DNA from: Litoribrevibacter albus | GTDB taxonomy: Bacteria; Pseudomonadota; Gammaproteobacteria; Pseudomonadales; Litoribrevibacteraceae | Direction: 5' to 3' | Assembly: GCF_030159995.1 (NCBI RefSeq) | Contig: NZ_BSNM01000014.1 | Span: forward strand, 310,001-374,000 | DNA length: 64,000 nucleotides | Shown here: piece by piece, positions 34,733-43,437 of the stretch | How positions within the stretch are numbered: the stretch's first letter is position 1 | Layout: each line of letters starts with the position of its first letter | Notes under the pieces: generated by a model | What the model saw: only the letters and a program-made list of their open reading frames with translations | Database searches by the model: none | What the model was told of the DNA's origin: nothing | Made by a program: the position numbers and the translations under genes

Positions 34733-36113
34733 ACAACCGGCCAAGTTATCTACCCGATTAACAATTTGGTATACGGTCTCCTTCCTCATCCTGTTCAGCA
34801 TGATTTTTCTAGGTCTGTATCTCTTTATGAGCTCTACGTTTAACGAAAATATGAAAGAGGATCTCACCGGCGATATTGAAGAGTTACAAGAGATATACGA
34901 AGAACAGGGGATGTCTACTCTTCTGAGGGAAGTCAATCAAGAGATACTGACTGAAGATCCAGAGCAATTCTTTATCCGGTTAACGAAACAAGATGGCACG
35001 GTTCTTTTGCAGTCTGAACTTTCGAACTGGCAATATCTAACAACACCTGATGTGCTCTATGACCTGCTTTCAAACAGTGAAGGTGACGTTCATATAGCCC
35101 GGTTAACTAAGGAGAATTCTGAGGTTTTCACTGCTGCAGGATTAATCGGTCCCGACCTTCTGATCTATCTCGGTGAGACAATGGAAGAACGCGATAATCT
35201 ACTGAATGATTTACTTGGGATCTGCGTGGTTATTTTGGGCTTTGTTTTACCCTTAGGGGCATTCAGTGGTTGGTGGATGTCCCGGAAAGCCGTCAGCGGA
35301 ATTAAAGAAGTAAGTCGTGCTGTGGATGATCTCGGAAATGGTCGGTTAGACCGTCGTGTCATTGTTCACTCTCATGGTGATGAAATCACAGAGTTGGCCA
35401 ATAAGTTCAATGAGATGGCGGAGCAGATCCGAAAGTTAATTTCTGAAATGCGAGAAATGACAGATAACATTGCTCATGATTTGAGAAGCCCTCTCGGAAG
35501 AATACGAGCCATTTCCGAATCGGTACTGTCTTCCAAACACACGATTAAAGATTACGAAAAAGCCGCATCAGATACGCTGGAAGAGTGCGATCGCCTCCTG
35601 CTTATGATCAACATGACGTTAGATGTAGCTGAAGCCGAAGCAAGTGTTCGAGAACCTAATTCACAAGAAGTAAATCTTAGCAGTTTGACAGAGGACGCAT
35701 GCGAGCTGTATGGCCCTGTTGCTGAAACGAAGCAGATTCAATTGTCCACCCATCTTGCCCCAAACTGCTCTATCTATGGCAATAAACACAACCTACAACG
35801 AATGCTCGCAAATTTAATTGATAATGCAGTGAAATACACGCCCGAGCATGGCGAAATCATTGTTGAATTGGCTTTGCACGATTCTGACGCCATTGTCACA
35901 GTCGCCGATACCGGCATTGGCGTTCCCGATTCAGATAAGGATCGCATCTTTGACCGATTTTATCGTTGTGATCACAGTCGCACAAAAGATGGCTGTGGAC
36001 TAGGGTTAAGCTTTTCAAGAGCTGTGGCAAGAGCACATGGTGGAGACATAAAACTCAGACAAAAACAATCGCTGAGTAGCGTGTTTGAAATATCTCTACC
36101 GATGAATCGTTAG
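34710..36113 (+). CDS. Sensor histidine kinase with periplasmic sensor and HAMP domain
   Basis: Partner of the preceding regulator. Order: TM1 (~17-40), acidic periplasmic sensor (~41-165), TM2 (~168-190, VVILGFVLPLGAFSGWWM), HAMP (~190-245), HisKA with phospho-acceptor His256 (NIAHDLRSPLGR), and HATPase_c with N box NLIDNAVKYTPEHG, G1 ADTGIGVP and G2 CGLGLSFSRAVARAHGG. The 467-residue kinase is complete. The sensor is rich in Asp/Glu, as in some cation- or peptide-sensing kinases, but the stimulus cannot be named. An outer-membrane protein gene follows 32 bp downstream, so it may be in the same operon. Confidence 0.92.
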   Translation: MSLKNSIRQPAKLSTRLTIWYTVSFLILFSMIFLGLYLFMSSTFNENMKEDLTGDIEELQEIYEEQGMSTLLREVNQEILTEDPEQFFIRLTKQDGTVLLQSELSNWQYLTTPDVLYDLLSNSEGDVHIARLTKENSEVFTAAGLIGPDLLIYLGETMEERDNLLNDLLGICVVILGFVLPLGAFSGWWMSRKAVSGIKEVSRAVDDLGNGRLDRRVIVHSHGDEITELANKFNEMAEQIRKLISEMREMTDNIAHDLRSPLGRIRAISESVLSSKHTIKDYEKAASDTLEECDRLLLMINMTLDVAEAEASVREPNSQEVNLSSLTEDACELYGPVAETKQIQLSTHLAPNCSIYGNKHNLQRMLANLIDNAVKYTPEHGEIIVELALHDSDAIVTVADTGIGVPDSDKDRIFDRFYRCDHSRTKDGCGLGLSFSRAVARAHGGDIKLRQKQSLSSVFEISLPMNR

Positions 36114-36145
36114 TTTCAGCAAACTTGCTGTAAGAGAGCCTCAAC

Positions 36146-37276
36146 ATGAGCGCGCAATACCACCTGACCCGTTATGTCCTTCCTTCTGTACTGTTTATTG
36201 TACTGCTTATAGCTATATGTCCCTTCTCCGTATCGGCGAATACAAACTCAGAGCCATCAGACATTCAAATTCAGTATGGTGATGATGGCAGTTGTGTTGA
36301 AAATGAACTGGAAGCAACTGAGCAAGCCGTACTTTGTATTGGTGTGGAGCTTTATGGAAGTTACAGCCATATTCTGGTTGAAAATAACACCGAAGGCACC
36401 GACCACACGTTAACGCAATTTGAAGCAACTCCTGTCCTCCAAGTTGCTCTGCCCGAAAAGCATGGTTGGAGTATCCGTGGCAAATATGAATGGGAAAGTA
36501 CCAAGGAGTCATCTGAAACTACGGCTGCGTTTGTAGCGTTAAACCATGATGAGTCAGGCGTAGGGTTTCGTGCAGGTTTATTTGAGGTAGGTGGAATAGA
36601 TCAAGGCAATGAATATATGACTAATCTAGGTGAGGATGCCACAGGAGATTACGGTAACATTGCTGAATCACAACCCTACCTAGAGTTCTCTATAACGACG
36701 TTTTCAGACCTTTTAATAGCTTTGGCCTACTCTGCGGACTTGGATGAAATAACAACCGATAATCAGGAATTCATTCAAAAGGCCAGTAACTTAAATGCCG
36801 TTCTGGAATGGGGAAACGACAGCACAGCCATTGGCGTTGAGTATGAATACTTCAAGTATGATTTCTATGCTGGAGAGATTCAATCGACTGCCCCCTCATT
36901 GGACTCAGAGATGACTATAGGCGTCTCGATGTCTTTTGACCTGACTGAACAGCTTACCCCCTTTTTTAACTACGGATATTCAGAACTCAACAGTGAAGAA
37001 ACTTCCAGTACCGTTAAAACGCAAGAATTTAATTTAGGAATGGATGTTGAGGTTAATGAGCAGTGGGCTTTCACACTTGGCGGTGAACTGATCAAAGATG
37101 ACAGAAGTCTGGAGAGTGAAAAGTCTGATGACATTCACAATGTATACGGTGGGCTTCACTACCGTTTAGGTTCAAGTTATATAGGTGTTGCTCTATGGCA
37201 TTCTGATCAAAAAGAAATACAGGACAATGAAAATATAACGACTCGCGTTGATCTAGAGTTAGGACTTGTGTTCTAA
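36146..37276 (+). CDS. Outer-membrane beta-barrel protein, function unknown
   Basis: The N-terminus is a signal peptide with a VSA-N cleavage site near residue 31. The rest is a succession of amphipathic beta-strands with alternating hydrophobic residues (SWSIRGKYEWES-like and HYRLGSSYIGVALWHSD) ending in a strand DLELGLVF with terminal Phe, the signature of an outer-membrane barrel. Length 376. A short cysteine pair (SCVENE and VLCIGV) lies near the N-terminus. It is 32 bp downstream of the histidine kinase, so it is a plausible target of that system. I cannot name the family. Confidence 0.75.
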   Translation: MSAQYHLTRYVLPSVLFIVLLIAICPFSVSANTNSEPSDIQIQYGDDGSCVENELEATEQAVLCIGVELYGSYSHILVENNTEGTDHTLTQFEATPVLQVALPEKHGWSIRGKYEWESTKESSETTAAFVALNHDESGVGFRAGLFEVGGIDQGNEYMTNLGEDATGDYGNIAESQPYLEFSITTFSDLLIALAYSADLDEITTDNQEFIQKASNLNAVLEWGNDSTAIGVEYEYFKYDFYAGEIQSTAPSLDSEMTIGVSMSFDLTEQLTPFFNYGYSELNSEETSSTVKTQEFNLGMDVEVNEQWAFTLGGELIKDDRSLESEKSDDIHNVYGGLHYRLGSSYIGVALWHSDQKEIQDNENITTRVDLELGLVF

Positions 37277-37440
37277 ACTAATGCCACCGATCTAATTAAG
37301 CAGATGAATTAACTGATGTAACTTAACAGAGATGATGTTTGTGAACTAACCTACTAATTTGTATACACACCTCACCTGAGTATCCCACAGCGTCTATACT
37401 TGGTTCATATTTTTCAATAAATGTATCCGGGATTATCCCG

Positions 37441-39096
37441 ATGAAACTTAAGCACCTTCTAATTTTAGTTTTTGTAGTCCTTTCGGCTATTCCTCTGTTC
37501 GTGGGACTTCAATATCTGAATCATTACTATGGTGAGCATCATAGAGCACTTTTTACCGAGCATCTGGCATCCCTATCTTTGATAGCAAAGCAAAGAATAC
37601 TGGGTGTAGTCGATCGAATTGAAGACAGTACATCTTTGATTGCAAGCCGAACTCAAATGAGGATTAGCCTGGACGAGTGGAACACTACTCGTTCAGACAA
37701 GCAAAAAAAGAAACTCACAAAAATTATTAATGATGCTAAATATGGGCTTGATCATCTGAAGGACATTCAAATATTCGACCCCAACGGAGAATTAGTTGCG
37801 TCCACTCCGGTACAGCCTCCTATTCAGCCCTTAGATTTATCTGTGGGCAACAGCTCCCAGCTAAGACTTCAACTTGAAAACGAGCAGCTTGTCTTAAGAA
37901 AGGTTTCTCCTCTCTTATTGAATCATGACTTAGTGGGCTATCTGAGACTCACCTTTATGGCGAACTTCGTTACCGATTTAGTACGGGATCGGACAGGCCT
38001 GGGCGAGACCGGAGAGTGGTTAATCGCAGTCAGGGATTCGAATGGTGATGCTCTGTTTGCTGTTCCACTGAAGTATGATTACCGGGCCTCGTTTAAACGA
38101 ACCGTGGAACAGACTCGCCAGGAAGTCCCCATTGTGCAGGCTCTCCGTGGCAATGAGTTGATCATGAATAACGCTCTTGATTACATGGGCGAACCTGTTC
38201 TGGCATCTACACGGTACCTAAAAGAACTCGATTGGGGGCTGGTTGCGAAAATCAATGAAGAAGAAGTAAATCGTCTTATTAGCCAGAATACATCGTTTAT
38301 TTATACACTGGCGTCAATCATCTTAATTGTGGCGATCGTCGTTGGTATTATCTTATCTGTATACATTTCAAGCCCTATCGAAAGACTCAAGTTCCATGTA
38401 GATAAAGTCAGCAAGGGCTCTTTCGAAAACTTTCCTTCCTCAAAAGGCTGGCAGGAAGTAAAGGATCTATCTTCTCACCTAACCAACATCGTTCACACGT
38501 TAAAAGACCTGAATGAGAACCTGCAGGCTAAGGTAGATGAACGAACACAAGAACTGTGTCAATCCAATAAGCAACTTGAAGAGTTGTCGCTCAAAGATCC
38601 GTTAACTAATTTGTATAATCGTCGTTTTTTCAACGAACGCCTATCTGAAGAAGTTCAACGAGCGCACCGTTACTCAACCCCATTGGCTTGCGTCATGCTG
38701 GATATTGATCATTTCAAATCCATTAATGATAAGTGGGGGCATGATGTTGGTGATGATGTACTGGTTGGGCTTTCAAATTATCTGGTTGAAACGGTAAGAG
38801 AGTCTGACATTTTGGCCAGATTGGGGGGAGAAGAATTTTGTATTTTACTGCCTGTTTGCAGTGAATCCTCTGCCCTACGCTTTCTCGAACGCATCAAAAC
38901 AGATATATCCAACCTGGAATTTGTCTGTGAAAACCAGATGTTTCATGTCACTTGTAGTTTTGGAATTGCAGTATTAAATGAACAGCTTTGTAATCCGGGA
39001 GCCTTATTAAAAGCGGCGGACCAAGCGCTATACTCTGCAAAGCACGCAGGAAGAAACCGAGTTGTAAGCTACTCGAAGGACTCGGAGATAAGTTAA
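37441..39096 (+). CDS. Membrane diguanylate cyclase with Cache-like sensor, HAMP and GGDEF
   Basis: Diguanylate cyclases make c-di-GMP. TM1 lies at ~1-25, a periplasmic Cache-like sensor at ~30-280, TM2 at ~283-305 (LASIILIVAIVVGIILSVYI), HAMP at ~306-358, a short coiled coil (LNENLQAKVDERTQELCQSN), then the GGDEF domain. The active-site motif is GGEEF (~462-466), intact, and an RESD I-site lies five residues before it, so feedback inhibition by c-di-GMP is likely. The Asp-metal site in MLDIDHFKSIND is also present. The protein has no EAL domain. It is probably monocistronic with a promoter in the 164 bp upstream. Confidence 0.94.
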   Translation: MKLKHLLILVFVVLSAIPLFVGLQYLNHYYGEHHRALFTEHLASLSLIAKQRILGVVDRIEDSTSLIASRTQMRISLDEWNTTRSDKQKKKLTKIINDAKYGLDHLKDIQIFDPNGELVASTPVQPPIQPLDLSVGNSSQLRLQLENEQLVLRKVSPLLLNHDLVGYLRLTFMANFVTDLVRDRTGLGETGEWLIAVRDSNGDALFAVPLKYDYRASFKRTVEQTRQEVPIVQALRGNELIMNNALDYMGEPVLASTRYLKELDWGLVAKINEEEVNRLISQNTSFIYTLASIILIVAIVVGIILSVYISSPIERLKFHVDKVSKGSFENFPSSKGWQEVKDLSSHLTNIVHTLKDLNENLQAKVDERTQELCQSNKQLEELSLKDPLTNLYNRRFFNERLSEEVQRAHRYSTPLACVMLDIDHFKSINDKWGHDVGDDVLVGLSNYLVETVRESDILARLGGEEFCILLPVCSESSALRFLERIKTDISNLEFVCENQMFHVTCSFGIAVLNEQLCNPGALLKAADQALYSAKHAGRNRVVSYSKDSEIS

Positions 39097-39217
39097 CACC
39101 CAAACAAACAGTTTTCTTTACGAAACAAATAGATACAATTAAAACTTAATTCTAAATACCAACAAGCCGATAAGATGTCTAGAATAAAGGCATATAACTA
39201 ACTAGCGAGAAATAATA

Positions 39218-39988
39218 ATGACAAGTAAAGGACTTCTCTATAAAGGTCTTCTGGCCTCTTCTCTTGTACTTTCAACTGCAGTCGCTCAAGCCGATATCAT
39301 TGGTGTTCATGGTCGTGTTGGCGCGTGGCTCATGGATTATTCGGGAGAATTTACAGACACAGACAATGGCGGAACTAAAATCGATATTGAAGACGATCTT
39401 GGTTTCGATGGTGAAACCATTGGTTTCGCTGAAATTGCATTCGAACACCCTATTCCTGTTTTACCGAACATTAAGCTCGCGTATTTAAGTATTGATACTC
39501 ACGAAGAAAATACACTTTCCAAAACCATCATCTTCGAAGACACCACGTTCACAGCCAATACCGACATTAAAACTGACTTCGAAACTGATATGTACGATTT
39601 CACCATGTACTATGAGCTGCTTGATAATTGGGTTCAGGCAGATGTAGGTTTAACGGTTCGCTATTTAGACATTGATCTAGCCGTTGAAGAAAGCACTGGC
39701 ACAGTAAGTACAGATGTAAGCTTCTCAACGCCGCTTCCTTTGTTGTATGCGAATGCTCAGTTTGATCTGCCGTTCACTAATGTCTATGCAAATGTGAATG
39801 TAAACGGATTATCTGTCAGTGATGTCACCGTTTATGACGCTCAGGCTGCGATTGGTTGGATGCCGCTAGAGTTTATTGGTGGTGAGGTTGGCTATCGTCA
39901 TTTTGTTATTGATGCTGATGATCTTGATGATTATGAGTTTGATATTACATTATCTGGCCCATATTTAGCTATTAAGGCTGATTTCTAA
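39218..39988 (+). CDS. TIGR04219-type outer-membrane beta-barrel protein
   Basis: A signal peptide ends in AQA-D near residue 25. The mature part matches the TIGR04219 family as I recall it: WLMDYSGEFT near the N-terminus, FAEIAFEHPIPVLPNIKLAY in the second quarter, and PYLAIKADF at the end with a C-terminal Phe typical of outer-membrane barrels. Length 256. The family function is unknown. It has its own promoter region of ~120 bp and is closed by a strong bidirectional terminator. Confidence 0.82.
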   Translation: MTSKGLLYKGLLASSLVLSTAVAQADIIGVHGRVGAWLMDYSGEFTDTDNGGTKIDIEDDLGFDGETIGFAEIAFEHPIPVLPNIKLAYLSIDTHEENTLSKTIIFEDTTFTANTDIKTDFETDMYDFTMYYELLDNWVQADVGLTVRYLDIDLAVEESTGTVSTDVSFSTPLPLLYANAQFDLPFTNVYANVNVNGLSVSDVTVYDAQAAIGWMPLEFIGGEVGYRHFVIDADDLDDYEFDITLSGPYLAIKADF

Positions 39989-40004
39989 ACTTAGCCGGAT
40001 AGTA

Positions 40005-40036
40005 AATAAAAAAGCCCCAAAAACGGGGCTTTTTTT
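40005..40036. terminator. Bidirectional intrinsic terminator
   Basis: AAAGCCCC (40011-40018) and GGGGCTTT (40025-40032) form an 8-bp stem with a 6-nt loop, with A-run before and T-run after. It ends the outer-membrane protein gene on + and the HDOD gene on -. Confidence 0.95.
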
Positions 40037-40063
40037 ATATTCCTTTTTCTCTTCAGATTGACG

Positions 40064-41365
40064 CTAAGCTGGCATAGATATGGTTGATTCAACTGCGGAA
40101 ATTTCGTTTCTTGCCGCAGAAATAATTTCAATACTCTTATCAGGTGTTAGTTGAAGTTTATGTGCTAACTTATTGAAAGAGCTTATATTTGGTAAAGGCG
40201 GACAATTCACTAGGAACTTCTGAATGATATTCAGATGCGCCTCTGCGATGATCAGTACATCCGTCATATTTATGCGTTCGACATCAGGCTGGTAATTCCA
40301 ATCTTCAGCGTGTGCTGCGATCTCAATCAATTCTCTAGGCCACTTCCATTCCCGTAACATGTAAGCCCCCATGACATTCTTGGTTTTATTAATAAACTCA
40401 TCGATATCAATAAGACTTCCATCAAGAATGCCTGGTATAGAATCTAAATACACAAGCGCAGGCAGAACACCAATGTTTTGAACGATGCCACCTAATAGAG
40501 CTTCGTTTTCATCCACCCCTTTCACGCACTTCGCCAACACAAAAGCAATGGCCGAGACTCTTCGAGATATTCCCCAGTGTGCGCGAAAGCGTTTTTTGAT
40601 TTCTTTATTCTTTGCCGTATAAAGCTCTCTTAATGCAAATAACTGTATTAGTTGCTTAGTGGTTTTGAAGCCTATACGAGTCACCGCTTCTTCACAGCTA
40701 GTGATATCCCTGGCCCCTCTAAAGAGTGGGCTGTTCGCTGTACTAACCAACTTTACCGCCATAGACGGGTCCATAGATACGGTTCTTGCCACTTGCGAAG
40801 ATGTAGAGCCAGGATCATCAATTAGCTGTGCGATCTTATGGGCAACCTCTGGCATGCTTGGGAGAATGAATTTTCCTCGTTTAACATCATTGGCAAATCG
40901 ATGGATAAGATCCTTCATCAGGGTTGGTGATGTAAGGTCAACGTAGATAACTTGATTCTCAACCCTTTCTTGTATTTTTGATTGGGTAAAGAATTTCGCG
41001 ATTACATCCCAGGCAATCTCGATTAATGTACATTCCGGATTGGCATACACATCAAACTGGCGGGGCTGAAGGTGTGAGATTGGATTAATAGCATCTGGCG
41101 TATTGGCTTTTATGATTTTCTCTTTGCCGTCTTTAGCAACCTTTCTGATAGAACCTGACAGCAAAAAGTATTCAATATTATTGCTTGAGCCCCGTTCAAG
41201 GATGCGTTCGCCATCCTTGTATTTCCGCAACTGATTCTTCGCTTCAAGAAGAACCAATTGCTTTTTTCCCATGTCTCTTAGTGGCTTAAATTTCTTTAAA
41301 TCCAAGATGGTAGCTTTGGTACTGGCCTGCGGTACCGAATCGCTTTTCTTCCTGAATGAGAACAT
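40064..41365 (-). CDS. HDOD-domain signalling protein with cNMP-binding-like N-terminal domain (copy A)
   Basis: The C-terminal half (~175-365) is an HDOD domain: FILPSMPEVAHKIAQLIDDP, VSMDPSMAVKLVSTANSPLFRG and EEAVTRIGFKTTKQLIQLFA are its landmarks. HDOD lacks the HD catalytic pair and is thought to be a signalling or scaffolding module. The N-terminal ~130 residues resemble a cyclic-nucleotide-binding (Crp-like) barrel (LRKYKDGERILERGSS, YFLLSGSIRKVAKDG). AGAGGA spaced 6 nt from the ATG at 41365 favours it over the upstream ATG at 41371. It is 75 bp downstream of its paralogue, copy B, on the same strand. Confidence 0.85.
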   Translation of the reverse strand: MFSFRKKSDSVPQASTKATILDLKKFKPLRDMGKKQLVLLEAKNQLRKYKDGERILERGSSNNIEYFLLSGSIRKVAKDGKEKIIKANTPDAINPISHLQPRQFDVYANPECTLIEIAWDVIAKFFTQSKIQERVENQVIYVDLTSPTLMKDLIHRFANDVKRGKFILPSMPEVAHKIAQLIDDPGSTSSQVARTVSMDPSMAVKLVSTANSPLFRGARDITSCEEAVTRIGFKTTKQLIQLFALRELYTAKNKEIKKRFRAHWGISRRVSAIAFVLAKCVKGVDENEALLGGIVQNIGVLPALVYLDSIPGILDGSLIDIDEFINKTKNVMGAYMLREWKWPRELIEIAAHAEDWNYQPDVERINMTDVLIIAEAHLNIIQKFLVNCPPLPNISSFNKLAHKLQLTPDKSIEIISAARNEISAVESTISMPA

Positions 41366-41440
41366 ATGCATTCCTCTTCTAACCTAGAGTTAAGGATAGA
41401 CAAGTATGCGAGAAATGCTGTATAGAAAATAACCTAAAAA

Positions 41441-42751
41441 TTAATTAGGAAAGGCAATCGTAGATGTAACTGACTGAAGCTCTTTCTTGGCGTTCACCAA
41501 AATCTGAATACTCTTTTCCGGCGTCAAACCTAACTTAATTGATAGCTTGGAAAACGACGATATTTCGTTTAAAGGTGGGCAGGTTAAGAACTTCCTCAGA
41601 ATATTGAGATGAGCATTTGCAACGATCACAATATCCGTCATATCGATAAATTGGTTGCTTGATTGATAAGACCAATTCTCTGCATGAGAGACCACATCGA
41701 TAAGTTGGTCTGGCCATTCCCAATGCTTCAGCATGAAAACGCCCATTTGGGTCTTGGTTTTGTTTACAAACTCATCAATCGTTAATTCATATCGATCCAG
41801 GACTTCCGGCATTTGTTCTGCATAAAGCAGTGCTGGGACAACGCCAATATTATGAATTGCACCGCCAAGCATTGCCTGGTTTGGATCAATAGTTCGATTC
41901 AATCGAGCGAGAATATAAGCAATAGCAGCCACCTGTTTGCTTACATTCCAATGAGATCTTAAGCGCTTCTGAATTTCTGGGGTTTTAGACTGGTAGAGGT
42001 CACGCACAGCAAATACTTTCACCAGGTCTCTTGTGGTTCTTACCCCAATACGGACTATCGCCTCTTCACAAGAAGTGACTTCCCTAGTCCCTCTAAACAA
42101 CGGACTATTAGCACAACTGACCAATTTAATGGCAATGGCTGGATCAAGGCTTACTTTCCTGGCGATTTTATTCACGCTGATATCAGGATCATCAAGACTT
42201 TCAACGATCTGAGAAGCTACCTCAGGTATGCTGGGCAAAATGAACCGCCCCGTTGAAATATCATGTTCAAAGTGATCCAGAACAGCCTGTACTGCTGTAT
42301 CCAACGGAGTTGTAGAGAGAATTGGAGTATATGACTCATTATTTTGAACGGGGGAAAAGACTTCTTTTGCTTGCTCAAAATAACTACTAAGCACGTTTCT
42401 ATCAAACACAAGCAGTGTTACAGCGGTTTTTGCAAAGACAGAATATCTGCGTGGTTGTAGGTTTGCGATAGGATGCCGTGCGGCAGCTGTACTTGCTGTA
42501 ATCGCCTTGGACTTACCATCCTGAGCCTTGAGTAGCGCTTTGCCCTGCAAGAGATAGTACTGATAGTTATCGGTCGAACCGACTTTTGTGATGAGTTTGC
42601 CTTTCTTGATACGTACAATTTTTGCTTTTGCAGAGAGAAGTATCTTGTGGTGCTGTGAAAGCGCACTAATAGGATAAAATTGATCAAGTACTTCGAGAGT
42701 TACCTCTGGCGCAACAAAGTTACGCTTTCTACTCCGAAATAATGCAAACAT
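41441..42751 (-). CDS. HDOD-domain signalling protein with cNMP-binding-like N-terminal domain (copy B)
   Basis: Paralogue of the neighbouring gene with the same architecture and length (436 residues). Matching landmarks are KGKLITKVGSTDNYQYYLL in the N-terminal barrel and FILPSIPEVASQIVESLDDP, VSLDPAIAIKLVSCANSPLFRG and EEAIVRIGVRTTRDLVKVFA in the HDOD. The copies are strongly similar in HDOD and less so in the N-terminal domain, so they arose by tandem duplication and may sense different ligands. No HD, GGDEF or EAL domain is fused. Both may be on one transcript, copy B first. Confidence 0.85.
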   Translation of the reverse strand: MFALFRSRKRNFVAPEVTLEVLDQFYPISALSQHHKILLSAKAKIVRIKKGKLITKVGSTDNYQYYLLQGKALLKAQDGKSKAITASTAAARHPIANLQPRRYSVFAKTAVTLLVFDRNVLSSYFEQAKEVFSPVQNNESYTPILSTTPLDTAVQAVLDHFEHDISTGRFILPSIPEVASQIVESLDDPDISVNKIARKVSLDPAIAIKLVSCANSPLFRGTREVTSCEEAIVRIGVRTTRDLVKVFAVRDLYQSKTPEIQKRLRSHWNVSKQVAAIAYILARLNRTIDPNQAMLGGAIHNIGVVPALLYAEQMPEVLDRYELTIDEFVNKTKTQMGVFMLKHWEWPDQLIDVVSHAENWSYQSSNQFIDMTDIVIVANAHLNILRKFLTCPPLNEISSFSKLSIKLGLTPEKSIQILVNAKKELQSVTSTIAFPN

Positions 42752-42792
42752 CAGGATTCCAGCTTTTATTATTGTTTTTGGTGGTAATCTAT

Positions 42793-43041
42793 TTAGTTAT
42801 CTCTGTTGCTCTTTAAGGCGGCAATGTCCTTTTCTCGCTCCCTTAATGAATACTCAAGATCAGCGATTTTTTGTTGATATTCTTTTTCAGCGGTTGTTAG
42901 CCGCGTAACTTCATTGGCTAAATTCTGGGTGGCTTCACTCAATGTATTTTTCAGAAGATCTTGGTACTGTCGCTTGAGAATGAACCAAGTAAGTAAAACG
43001 CCAAATAAGAACGAACCAATAAGTATCAGTGGCATAACCAT
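42793..43041 (-). CDS. Small membrane-anchored coiled-coil protein
   Basis: An 82-residue protein with one N-terminal TM helix (LILIGSFLFGVLLTWFIL) and then ~60 residues of charged heptad-like helix (ANEVTRLTTAEKEYQQKIADLE). The layout resembles YhcB/DUF1043-type proteins, but length and sequence do not allow a firm link. No ribosome-binding site of note; the ATG at 43041 or 43035 may be used. It is 41 bp upstream of the HDOD pair on the same strand and could be co-transcribed. Confidence 0.6.
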   Translation of the reverse strand: MVMPLILIGSFLFGVLLTWFILKRQYQDLLKNTLSEATQNLANEVTRLTTAEKEYQQKIADLEYSLREREKDIAALKSNRDN

Positions 43042-43118
43042 ATATCAAACAAATGTATTAATTTAGGCAATAAAGTTACATAAATTAACAAAACGGTCAA
43101 GTCCCCTTCTAGGGTACA

Positions 43119-43319
43119 TTAAGCCGCGTTAATTAATTCATCTGGAAGCTTAGAAGCAATGGCCCACATGTGATGATCACCCAGGCGCTTTGCATCCTCA
43201 GGTAACGTGTCCGTTGATTCAAATCTGAACTCTTTAGTCGTTCTACCAACAACCCGAAAGATTTTTGATTTTGCCTGCAGGAACAGTTCTTCGCCCACGC
43301 GATAGATTGCTATATCCAT
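43119..43319 (-). CDS. Small hypothetical protein, 66 residues
   Basis: The frame is supported by AAGGGTGG placed about 5 nt before the ATG at 43319; the upstream GTG at 43328 is part of that ribosome-binding site. The protein starts MDIAIYRVGEELFLQAKSKI and is predicted to have beta-strands then a helix. I do not recognise a family. It lies between the coiled-coil gene and the NAD(P)HX repair gene on the same strand, with a 118-bp spacer to the latter. Confidence 0.5.
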   Translation of the reverse strand: MDIAIYRVGEELFLQAKSKIFRVVGRTTKEFRFESTDTLPEDAKRLGDHHMWAIASKLPDELINAA

Positions 43320-43437
43320 CGTATCCACCCTTGTTGATCTTTATTATTTATAGTTGATTATTTTTATTTAAGGAGGATTAAAGATGAGTGTCATTTAAAT
43401 GGCAACCATTAAAATTACTCAGATAAGACATTATTTT

